From Phycisphaera sp. (GTDB lineage Bacteria > Planctomycetota > Phycisphaerae > Phycisphaerales > Phycisphaeraceae): a DNA stretch of 13,283 nucleotides. A program made the translations under genes and the position numbers. Positions within the stretch are counted from its first letter, which is position 1, and each line of letters opens with the position of its first letter. Location of the stretch: assembly GCA_029287335.1 (NCBI GenBank), contig JARFRI010000111.1:1-13283 (forward strand), written 5' to 3'. Of the stretch, positions 1 to 6,736 are shown in pieces. The notes beneath the pieces are model-generated. The model worked only from the letters and a program-made list of their open reading frames with translations, did no database searches and was not told where the DNA came from.

Positions 1-1125
1 GAACCGGGAGGCGACACGCCCTCGGCACTGTCTCGGGTTACTGCGCGGGTAGACCACCTGGTGGGCGAGAAGTTCCTGCGTGCCCTGACGGATGCGATCT
101 GCGAAGAATGCAACGTCCTTATCGCCAGCATCTGCACGCCCACACCGATCGAGGGCGACCCGGGCTTTTACACGTTGACGATCAGCGATAAGGGCAAGCA
201 GATTGACCCGACGTGGTATAAGCAGGCCAATTCTGCCTGCGCATTGTTTGACAGACAAAACCTGATCGTTTGCGGACAAGACGCCCCCGTTGAGTTCCCT
301 CAGGCCACTATGCTCGTCCAAGGCAATTACCAGGCCTACATCGGCGTCCGCCTCGAACTTGAAACCGAAGGCGCGTTCTGCGGCGGGTTGTGGGTGGTAA
401 ATAAAGATCCGCTGCAAGACACCGCGCCGATCGTGGCTTTGCTGATGCACTACGCGCCGCGTGTCGCTGCCGAGGTGGATCAAATCGCCTATATCCAACG
501 CCTGCACGACCTGCATAAAAAGCTGGAAATTCAAGCCGCGGCGCAAGGCGCTAAAGGCATCGGCGAATTGGCTTCGGGTCAGACGATTGCGGGGCAGGCG
601 GCTGTCGATCATCTTGAACAGCGCGTGAGTAGTTTTGCTGGGCCCGGCTTTTTCAGAGCTATCTCCGACGCGCTGTGCGACACGCTCGGCGTCCGTTTCA
701 CGGGTGTCTGCCGCAATGAACCCGTCGATGGCCAGCCCGGCTTCAACGCAATCTCGTTATCCGAGCACGGCAGTCAAATCGATACCCTGCGTTACATCAT
801 CAACGGGACGCCTTGTCAGGAAACTGTCGCGCATGATTACTACTGCTGCCCATCGGGCGTGATCCAGCAATTCCCCGATGATGAGTTGCTCGTTCAGTTG
901 AATGTACAAAGCTATACGGGGATCTGCTTGGAGACCCGTAAGTCCGGCCGAATCGGCATCCTCTGGATCATCGATGACAAGCCGATCCAAGACACCGAAA
1001 CGATCAAGCGCATCTTCAAGCACTTTGCACCCCGCCTGAGCGCAGAACTCGGGCAGTTCATCGATCTAGAGGACCTACGCTCGGAACGGGAACGGCTGGA
1101 GCAGGCAATCGCCGAGATGAGCTAA
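1..1125 (+). CDS. Tandem GAF-type sensor protein, 5' end outside window
   Basis: The reading frame is open from base 1, so this is a 3' fragment of at least 374 residues. It holds two homologous copies of about 140 residues (bases ~64-486 and ~649-1056). Each copy has a PGF segment, a Q-I-D segment, an FP-x-x-x-x-L segment and a (Y)xGxxLE strand, and ends in a FAPRxxAEL-like helix. Copy 2 keeps the GTPC, YYCCPSGV and QQFPDDELL features of GAF domains found in two-component and GGDEF sensors. Copy 1 is more divergent (NSAC instead of GTPC). A charged, probably coiled-coil helix follows each copy. The C-terminus ends there, with no kinase, GGDEF or DNA-binding output. A GTG at 61 could be read as a start, but it lies inside the first domain and has no SD, so I treat the gene as 5'-partial. 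The ligand is unknown. GAF assignment rests on motif recall. Confidence 0.7.
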   Translation, partial: EPGGDTPSALSRVTARVDHLVGEKFLRALTDAICEECNVLIASICTPTPIEGDPGFYTLTISDKGKQIDPTWYKQANSACALFDRQNLIVCGQDAPVEFPQATMLVQGNYQAYIGVRLELETEGAFCGGLWVVNKDPLQDTAPIVALLMHYAPRVAAEVDQIAYIQRLHDLHKKLEIQAAAQGAKGIGELASGQTIAGQAAVDHLEQRVSSFAGPGFFRAISDALCDTLGVRFTGVCRNEPVDGQPGFNAISLSEHGSQIDTLRYIINGTPCQETVAHDYYCCPSGVIQQFPDDELLVQLNVQSYTGICLETRKSGRIGILWIIDDKPIQDTETIKRIFKHFAPRLSAELGQFIDLEDLRSERERLEQAIAEMS

Positions 1126-1157
1126 GGCGCATCCGAATTAATACAGGCAATGGGTGC

Positions 1158-1187
1158 CACGCAACTGCCCGACAGGGCTGCTGTGTG
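1158..1187 (+). terminator. Possible terminator hairpin between convergent genes
   Basis: An imperfect inverted repeat has a GCCC/GGGC core around a GACA loop. It extends outward by seven further pairs, one of them G-T, with two mismatches. It is followed by the weak T-run CTTTT at 1194-1198. It sits in the 86-base gap between the plus-strand GAF gene and the minus-strand lysine-rich gene, where a terminator is expected. The stem is not strong and the T-run is short, so this is tentative. Confidence 0.3.
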
Positions 1188-1211
1188 CAACTACTTTTGA
1201 TGGCGTACGTT

Positions 1212-1727
1212 TTAGTCGAACATCTCTTCTAGCGCCACCTTGGCCTCGACCCAGTTCTGCTCGTCCTGGCCATGGGGCTTGCCCTTGGCCAGCCAGATCT
1301 CGTAGGCCTTCTGCGCGATCTGATCGTGCGTGACGACGACGACGGGCTTGGCGTCTTGATTGGCCGGAGCTTTTCCCTTGCGCTTGCTGGTGGTCTTCGC
1401 CGCAGCTTTTTTCGCGACCTTCTTGGTCGCCGTTTTGGCCTTGACGTTCACGGTTTTGGTGCGCTTGGAATCCTTCGACTTCTTTTCTTTTTTGTCTTTC
1501 TTTTCGGCCATAGCAGTTCCCCTTGTGGTGGTGGTTTTCTTAGCTGATTTCTTCTTGGTTGTCTTCTTCGCGGTCTTCTTCGTAGCAGGCTTCTTGGCAG
1601 TCTTTTTCTTTGTGGTCTTCTTCTTCGTTGCCTTTTTCTTCGTCGCCTTCTTTTCCGTCACTGCGACGGCTTTGGCGCGTTTCTTCGTGGTTTTTTTCTT
1701 CGTTCTTTTCTTCGTGCTCTTTGTCAT
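1212..1727 (-). CDS. Lysine-rich histone-H1-like protein with DUF2934 C-terminus
   Basis: 171 residues, of which I count about 55 lysines. Residues 1-70 are nearly pure K/T/A repeats (KKTTKK, ATKKK, TAKK) resembling the tail of eukaryotic H1 and bacterial HC1/AlgP-like proteins. Residues ~73-125 are a second basic stretch with more acidic residues. Residues ~134-169 match DUF2934: IAQKAYEIWLAKGKPHG, then W and EAKVALEEM. The basic part probably binds DNA non-specifically and compacts the nucleoid; the DUF2934 role is unknown. The ATG at 1727 has AAAGGA (1737-1742) at good spacing. A second in-frame ATG at 1511 (residue 73) has a stronger SD, so a 99-residue form is possible. The gene lies 163 bases downstream of bcp on the same strand and may have its own promoter. 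Coding is certain in my view because the basic repeats run straight into the DUF2934 domain. Confidence 0.82.
   Translation of the reverse strand: MTKSTKKRTKKKTTKKRAKAVAVTEKKATKKKATKKKTTKKKTAKKPATKKTAKKTTKKKSAKKTTTTRGTAMAEKKDKKEKKSKDSKRTKTVNVKAKTATKKVAKKAAAKTTSKRKGKAPANQDAKPVVVVTHDQIAQKAYEIWLAKGKPHGQDEQNWVEAKVALEEMFD
1509..1524 (-). promoter_or_regulatory. Internal SD and second ATG in the lysine-rich gene
   Basis: On the minus strand AAGGGGAA (1517-1524) is followed by five bases and then ATG (1509-1511). The ATG is in frame with the lysine-rich protein at residue 73 and begins MAEKKDKK. The match to anti-SD is as good as or better than that of the upstream start at 1727. It could produce a short form that lacks the KKT-repeat tail but keeps the second basic stretch and DUF2934. 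It could instead be the ancestral start. Both readings are inference. Confidence 0.45.
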
Positions 1728-1890
1728 TGGATACGGTCCTTTCTATCCTTCAAGCCGCGCAAGCAGATCGCACGCGACTCAGTTCCCAGACGGGGTGCAG
1801 GCCCCAAAGCGCACAGCATAACGACCGATCCACGACGCGCCAGCACTGATCAGCGCTCGCCCCAAAGAATCGCTATTTAGGGGAATGCCC
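1728..1890 (-). promoter_or_regulatory. Spacer between bcp and the lysine-rich gene; possible promoter and palindrome
   Basis: This 163-base gap holds no gene. On the minus strand a TATGCT box lies upstream of the lysine-rich gene, without a convincing -35 element. A near-perfect 16-base palindrome, AGCACTGATCAGCGCT (1842-1857, one mismatch), and two direct copies of GCCCCAAAG (1801-1809 and 1859-1867) could be regulator sites. I recognise no known operator. The gap is long enough for separate transcription of the downstream gene. Confidence 0.2.
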
Positions 1891-2391
1891 TCAAGCAGTC
1901 GCCGCGTCCAGCGCCTCCAAGACGGCCTCGGTATGCCCCTTGACCTTGACCTTGTCGAACCGCTGGGCGACCTTGCCATTGGGGTTGATCAGGTAGGTGG
2001 TGCGGACCACGCCCATGTAGGTCTTGCCGTACATCGATTTCTCCTGCCAGACGCCGTACTTGCCGCAGACCTCGGCACCTTGGTCCGCGAGAATGGGGAA
2101 GTTCAGGTCGTATTTGCCGGCAAACTTGGCTTTGGACTTCTCATCGTCTGGGCTGATGCCCAGCACGACCGCGCCGCGCTTTTGGATCGCTTTCTCATGG
2201 TCGCGGAAGCCACAGGCCTGCGTCGTGCAGCCGGGCGTGTTGTCCTTGGGGTAGAAATAAAGCACAACCCACTGGCCCTTGTATTGTGACAGGCGGTGCT
2301 TGTTGCCGGCCTGATCGGGCAGGGTAAACGCGGGGGCGGCCTTGCCCGGCTCGATCAGGGTGGGTTTGTCGGCTTTGGAGTTCTTTGCCAT
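1891..2391 (-). CDS. bcp: Bcp/PrxQ-type thioredoxin-dependent thiol peroxidase
   Basis: 166 residues, slightly longer than typical Bcp (about 155) because of a short basic N-terminal extension. This peroxiredoxin reduces hydrogen peroxide and organic hydroperoxides with thioredoxin as electron donor, normally in the cytosol. The thioredoxin-fold core is intact. It has FTLPDQAG at ~22-29, the YFYPKDNTPGCTTQAC motif with peroxidatic Cys55 and resolving Cys60 (the five-residue spacing of atypical two-Cys Bcp), and FRD just after. The C-terminal VVRTTYLINPNGKV strand is also present. The ATG at 2391 has AAGGA eight bases upstream. It is divergent from the vWA operon, whose start lies about 116 bases away, and upstream of the lysine-rich gene on the same strand. 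Family assignment is secure. Confidence 0.95.
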   Translation of the reverse strand: MAKNSKADKPTLIEPGKAAPAFTLPDQAGNKHRLSQYKGQWVVLYFYPKDNTPGCTTQACGFRDHEKAIQKRGAVVLGISPDDEKSKAKFAGKYDLNFPILADQGAEVCGKYGVWQEKSMYGKTYMGVVRTTYLINPNGKVAQRFDKVKVKGHTEAVLEALDAATA

Positions 2392-2507
2392 GATTGCATT
2401 CCTTGTGCTTGCACGGGGTATTCTGGAGGGATGATCGATTGGATGGTAGGCACAAGACGAGACGATGTCAGGACGGTGGTGACGGCTTGTTAAGCCCGGC
2501 CCTGGCG
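2392..2507 (+). promoter_or_regulatory. Divergent intergenic region with possible operon promoter
   Basis: The spacer between bcp and the vWA operon must serve both directions. On the plus strand the best pair is TTGCAT (2394-2399) and TATTCT (2419-2424), separated by 19 bases, longer than the ideal 17. Transcription would then start near 2431, at an ATG that opens a 20-codon leader frame ending at 2493. On the minus strand I find no convincing pair for bcp. This is a pattern reading, not a verified promoter. Confidence 0.25.
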
Positions 2508-4508
2508 GTGATCAGCTTTGTCGCGCCATGGATGGCGTGGGGCGCGGCTGCTGCGGTCGGGCTGCCGCTACTCGCGCACCTGCTGAGCAAGACGCGGTAT
2601 CGGGAGGTCGTCTTCCCCGCCGCGCGGTTGGTGCAGCAGGCCGTGGCCGCGACGTCACGCATCGAGACGCCCCGGCACAGGCTGCTGATGCTGCTGCGGT
2701 GGCTGGTGCTGCTGCTCTTGGTGCTCGCCTTCATGCGTCCGCAGTGGGTGCCCCAGGCCGAGGCCCGTCAAACCGAGCGAGGCATTGCGCTGGTCCTGCT
2801 GATCGATGCCAGCGCATCGATGCAACGCACGGCCGATGGCGCGACGCTCTACGACCGCGCCCTACGCGAAGCCCAGCGATTGATCTCACAGCTTAATCCA
2901 TCCAAAGATGCCGCCGCCGTGATCCGCGTCGATCATGCCCCAGCCTCGCTCCTGCCCGAGCCGACCGCGCAGTTCAACCTGCTTGCGGATCAGCTCACCA
3001 ACACCAAGCCCGGCTACACGCATGCCAGTTGGACCAGCGCTATTGCGGTGGCTCAACGACTCAATGTTGATGGTCCCCGTACCTTACGCCTGGTTACGCT
3101 GTCTGATCAGCAGGGCGAGCAGCCCGCCTTCGATGATGTGTTGGCGGATCGTCCCCGCGCGCAAATCGATCACCTGCGGATCGAGGGCCCAACCGACAAC
3201 ATCGCGATTCAGTTGATGGATGTTCGGCCATACCCGGCGATCGTTGGGCAGGCGACGACCGCGACGGTTGAGGTCAAATATTTTGGCGACCAGCCGTTAA
3301 GCACATCGATCGGCGCAACGTTTGAAGATCATCAGGCAGAACAGGCGATCAGCCTAGCGCCCGGTGCCGTGCAGCGCATCGAGCTAGGCCTGCCACCGAC
3401 TTCGGGCACAGGCGGGCTGCTGCAAGTCACGCTGGCAAAGCCTGACGCGATCGCGGCTGACAATCTTGCTGGTGTCTGGCTGCCCACGCAAGAACAAACC
3501 CGTGTGCTGATCGTGTACGACGCCAACGACGCGGGACAAGCAACCGCTCAACGACTCGCGACCCTGCTCAACCCCGGCAAGGTCGCTGGCGTCACGCTAC
3601 CAGACATCCAGATGGTTGCGATCGATGATACCTTGCCATCACTCGACGGCGCAGACCCCGCCGCGCTGCGGACGGTCGTGCTGCTGAGTCAGTCGCCGAT
3701 GAATGATGCGATGAGCCAGTCGCTTGAGGCCTACGCGCAGTTGGGTGGGGGCATCGTGCAGTTCGTGACCGATCCTGGGGTTGATCGCAAGCGGACCACC
3801 ACCGCAGTGGGCATTGATTTTAGCCTTGAACCGCTGCGCCTTTTCGAAGGCCCGGCCCGCGCAGGGCTCGCGGCCTTGCCCTGGCCCGGTGTTAGCAACG
3901 CCCCAATCGATCCGCTCGCAACGCCGATCCTGCAAGACGAACTGGAGCGCAACATCGTGGCTGAGATGCCGCGTGGCCGAGGGCGATTGATCGCGATCAA
4001 TGCGGCGCTAAGCGACAAGCCCGGCGGGCTGCTTGCCGAGCCCGCTTTCGTTGTGCTGTTCAACGAGCTTTGTCGTTACGCCTCGCCCGGGGTGTGGCTA
4101 CCCGAGCCTGCACGTCCCGGCGACCCGATGCCTGCGGGCTTACGTGATGTCGAGCAATTCCTGTCACCTAAAGATGCCGATGCGGAGGCCAACGTGTTTA
4201 CCGCGCCGGGCGCCTATGCCGCAGTGGGTTCAAGTGGAGCCATTAAATCGTTGCTCTTCGCTTCGCTTGACCCGAGCGAGTCGGATACGCGATTGCCCGA
4301 TGCGTGGTCCCAGAGCAATGCCGCCAACAACACCAGCCTCCAATCTGTCGACCAGGCAGGTCAATCCATCGCAAACACGTTGCGCAGCGACCCGGTTGAA
4401 CTCTGGCCCTACCTCGTGTTTGGTGTACTGGGGCTAGTGGCGTGCGAGTCGCTCTTGCTCTGGCGTTTTGCTGGGCCGGGCAAGCCTTTGGTGAGGGGGA
4501 CTGCATGA
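2508..4508 (+). CDS. BatA-like membrane protein with vWA domain
   Basis: 666 residues from the chosen start. The BatA N-terminal region opens with ISFVAPWMAWG, a first membrane segment (~9-25) and the signature REVVFPAARLV (~32-42). A second membrane helix (~58-76) precedes a vWA domain at ~90-230 with an intact MIDAS site: DASAS at 100-104, Thr near 171 and Asp200 in TLSDQ. A glutamine-amidotransferase-like fold follows at ~332-422 (RVLIVYD to GGGIVQFV), without the catalytic cysteine. The last membrane helix is at ~632-651. The vWA part should face outside the cytoplasm and bind metal and a protein partner. The open frame extends back to an ATG at 2394, beside the bcp start codon, but that extension is not BatA-like. 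GTG 2508 fits the family, though it lacks an SD; TTG 2487 is an alternative. It is the first gene of a four-gene operon. The family is clear; the exact function is not. Confidence 0.85.
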   Translation: MISFVAPWMAWGAAAAVGLPLLAHLLSKTRYREVVFPAARLVQQAVAATSRIETPRHRLLMLLRWLVLLLLVLAFMRPQWVPQAEARQTERGIALVLLIDASASMQRTADGATLYDRALREAQRLISQLNPSKDAAAVIRVDHAPASLLPEPTAQFNLLADQLTNTKPGYTHASWTSAIAVAQRLNVDGPRTLRLVTLSDQQGEQPAFDDVLADRPRAQIDHLRIEGPTDNIAIQLMDVRPYPAIVGQATTATVEVKYFGDQPLSTSIGATFEDHQAEQAISLAPGAVQRIELGLPPTSGTGGLLQVTLAKPDAIAADNLAGVWLPTQEQTRVLIVYDANDAGQATAQRLATLLNPGKVAGVTLPDIQMVAIDDTLPSLDGADPAALRTVVLLSQSPMNDAMSQSLEAYAQLGGGIVQFVTDPGVDRKRTTTAVGIDFSLEPLRLFEGPARAGLAALPWPGVSNAPIDPLATPILQDELERNIVAEMPRGRGRLIAINAALSDKPGGLLAEPAFVVLFNELCRYASPGVWLPEPARPGDPMPAGLRDVEQFLSPKDADAEANVFTAPGAYAAVGSSGAIKSLLFASLDPSESDTRLPDAWSQSNAANNTSLQSVDQAGQSIANTLRSDPVELWPYLVFGVLGLVACESLLLWRFAGPGKPLVRGTA

Positions 4509-6736
4509 GCATGCTGATTAGCAACATGGCGATGGCCTCGATGCTGTATAGGCCGTCATTGGCTTGGGGACTGATCGTGCTTGTATTGGTCGCCGTTGTA
4601 CTCAGCGGGCTTGTGGCCGCGCGTCGCGAGGGGTTGTGGTGGCCGATGGTGTTGCGCGTGATCGCGGTGATCGCGCTGGGCTGGGTGCTGTTGGGGTACA
4701 GCCAGACGCAGCCGGGCCGATCGGGTGATGCGTCACCGCCGAAGCTCGCGTTGTTGATCGACCAGTCGCTGTCAATGGCAGAGCAAGACGCGGTGGTCTC
4801 CCCGGAGTCGCCTGCGGTCTCGCGTCTCGATGCCGTCCGCAATGCATACCTCAGCGAGGCAATGCTCAATCAACTACGTGCAGTCGCCGAGGTCGAGCTG
4901 ATCGCTTTCGATGAGCAACTGCGCTCGGCCAACGCTTCGCTGCTCAAGCCGACTGGCACATCGACGGCGTTGTATCGCGCGGTCTCACAGACCACCGCCG
5001 ACGCGACGCTCATCCTCAGCGATGGACACGACACGACACGACAAGCCCAGCCCGGTGACGCGACGAAGCCGGGCAGGCTCTTCGCTGTCCCGATCGGGAC
5101 CGCCCGCTCCGCGCCGGACCTCGCCTTGCAAGCCTGGCCCGACAGCGACCGCCTCTTCGAAGATCAATCCACCACGATCAACACATCGATCCAGCAAAAC
5201 GGCTACACCGGCCAACAAGCCGTCGTTGAACTATTGCACGAAGGCGAGCTGATCGAATCGCAAAACATGACACTCAACCAGCGCGTGACGACCGTCCGAT
5301 TTGCCGTCACGCCACCCTTAGCGCCAGGCCAAACCGTCCAGGCCAATCACTACACCGCTCGCGTTCGGCTGGTCCAAGGCGATGAGTCGTACACCGACAA
5401 CAACGCCGAAGACGTCTTCATTCAGACCAGCCGAGGCCAGATCAAGGTGCTGCTGTTAGAGGGCGAGCCGTACTGGGACACGCGTTCGCTGGCTCGGCTC
5501 ATCACCAGCCACCCGCGATTCGATCTGACCGCGATCTACGGCTTCGGCGGTGAGCGACGGGCCCAACTCTTTGGCGAGACGATCGATCAGACGATCAAAG
5601 CGACCCAGCAACTCGAAACCTTTGACATCGTCATCCTCGGCCGACAGGTCCAACGATTGGTCGACCCGAGCTTCGCCGATCGTTTAACGAGGTACGTCCG
5701 CAGCGGCGGGGCGGTGGTGTTTGCACGCGGCCAACCGTTTGAGTCCGGGCCTGACAATGCATCACAAAATGGAGCGGCGTTAGCGCGAGGTATCGAGCCG
5801 ATCAGCCCGGTGGACTGGGCCCAGCCGGTGCTCGGCGAGATGCGTGTTCGACTGGGCGAGGCAAGTGACGCGGGCGGGCCGTTGGCGGGTTTGCAAGAGG
5901 GCGAGGTGCTCTCGCGTTTGCCCGGTATGCTAGCGGCGACGCGCATCGACGGCCGAAAGTCCGCATCACTCATCCTCCTCGAACAAGCCACGCAACAAGG
6001 CCCATCGATGGCCGCCATGACCAGCCTGCGCGTGGGCTCGGGGATGAGCCTGGCCGTGCTGACCGAGGGACTCTGGCGGTGGGAACTGTTGCCCGGCGTC
6101 GATACGGCGGACGAGCAAGCCCAATCGATCTACGGCGTGCTCTGGATCCGGGCCTTGCAATGGCTCGCCAGCGGCGGCGAGTTCCTGCCCGGCCAGGACA
6201 TCGCCCTCGAAGCCGACCGCGTGACCGCCGACCTCAACCAGCCCATCAACCTCCGCATCAGCACACGCTATGTCGAGGCAAATGATCTTGACCTTCAACT
6301 CATCGCGGTTCACAGTGACGGGACAAGCCAGCGTCTGACCCCAACCCTCAGCGACACCTCCGGCACCTACACCGCATCCTTCACCCCGAAGCAAACCGGC
6401 GTCTACGCGATCGAACTGACCAGCCCCAGCCGCAGCGACCTCATCGAGCCGGGTCAACCGATCACCACCCGGCTTGCGATAATCGATCGGTCGCCAGAAC
6501 GACGCGACACCTCGGCCAAGCCCGATGCGCTCAAGCAACTGGTCGAGCCCACCGGCGGGCAGTGTCTGGCGCTGGGCGAGATCGAGCCGGTGCTGGACTA
6601 CCTGCAATCCCTGCAGGCTTTGCGGGGTTCCCAAGACACCGTGGACTATGCTTTTAATACGTGGCCTGTGTTCGCCCTGATCGCGGGGTGCCTTGGGCTT
6701 GAATGGATCTTGAGAAGACGGATGGGTCTGCGATGA
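4505..6736 (+). CDS. vWA membrane protein with glutamine-amidotransferase-like domain
   Basis: 743 residues. Two N-terminal membrane helices (~17-40 and ~46-65) lead into a vWA domain with MIDAS residues DQSLS (86-90), a TGTSTAL segment (~150-156) and LSDGHD (Asp173). Next come beta-rich, Ig-like segments (~205-310) and an amidotransferase-like domain at ~313-409 (IKVLLLEGEPYWDTR to GGAVVFARG). A further beta-rich region (~560-660) and a C-terminal membrane helix (WPVFALIAGCLGLEWIL) complete it. No cysteine lies at the expected nucleophile position, so the amidotransferase-like part is probably structural or ligand-binding. The ATG at 4505 overlaps the previous stop by ATGA and has GAGGGGG just upstream; the open frame runs further up to 4442, but this start is better. 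It is likely a partner of the preceding vWA protein, both with metal-dependent adhesion sites on the same side of the membrane. This pair is common in planctomycete genomes from general knowledge. Confidence 0.85.
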   Translation: MSMLISNMAMASMLYRPSLAWGLIVLVLVAVVLSGLVAARREGLWWPMVLRVIAVIALGWVLLGYSQTQPGRSGDASPPKLALLIDQSLSMAEQDAVVSPESPAVSRLDAVRNAYLSEAMLNQLRAVAEVELIAFDEQLRSANASLLKPTGTSTALYRAVSQTTADATLILSDGHDTTRQAQPGDATKPGRLFAVPIGTARSAPDLALQAWPDSDRLFEDQSTTINTSIQQNGYTGQQAVVELLHEGELIESQNMTLNQRVTTVRFAVTPPLAPGQTVQANHYTARVRLVQGDESYTDNNAEDVFIQTSRGQIKVLLLEGEPYWDTRSLARLITSHPRFDLTAIYGFGGERRAQLFGETIDQTIKATQQLETFDIVILGRQVQRLVDPSFADRLTRYVRSGGAVVFARGQPFESGPDNASQNGAALARGIEPISPVDWAQPVLGEMRVRLGEASDAGGPLAGLQEGEVLSRLPGMLAATRIDGRKSASLILLEQATQQGPSMAAMTSLRVGSGMSLAVLTEGLWRWELLPGVDTADEQAQSIYGVLWIRALQWLASGGEFLPGQDIALEADRVTADLNQPINLRISTRYVEANDLDLQLIAVHSDGTSQRLTPTLSDTSGTYTASFTPKQTGVYAIELTSPSRSDLIEPGQPITTRLAIIDRSPERRDTSAKPDALKQLVEPTGGQCLALGEIEPVLDYLQSLQALRGSQDTVDYAFNTWPVFALIAGCLGLEWILRRRMGLR

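Noticed and set aside
61..63. GTG at base 61 as the start of the GAF protein
   Set aside because: The frame is open to the window edge, there is no SD, and comparison with the second repeat shows that the domain already begins at or before this point.
1360..1821. Plus-strand open frame rich in Phe, Val and Leu that looks like a membrane protein
   Set aside because: It is the reverse complement of the lysine-rich repeats: AAG/AAA codons read as CTT/TTT-type codons give a false hydrophobic protein. The opposite strand has the SD and the DUF2934 domain.
2394..2507. Extended N-terminus of the BatA-like protein from the ATG at 2394
   Set aside because: It would begin two bases from the bcp start codon, leave no room for a promoter, and add residues unlike any BatA N-terminus.
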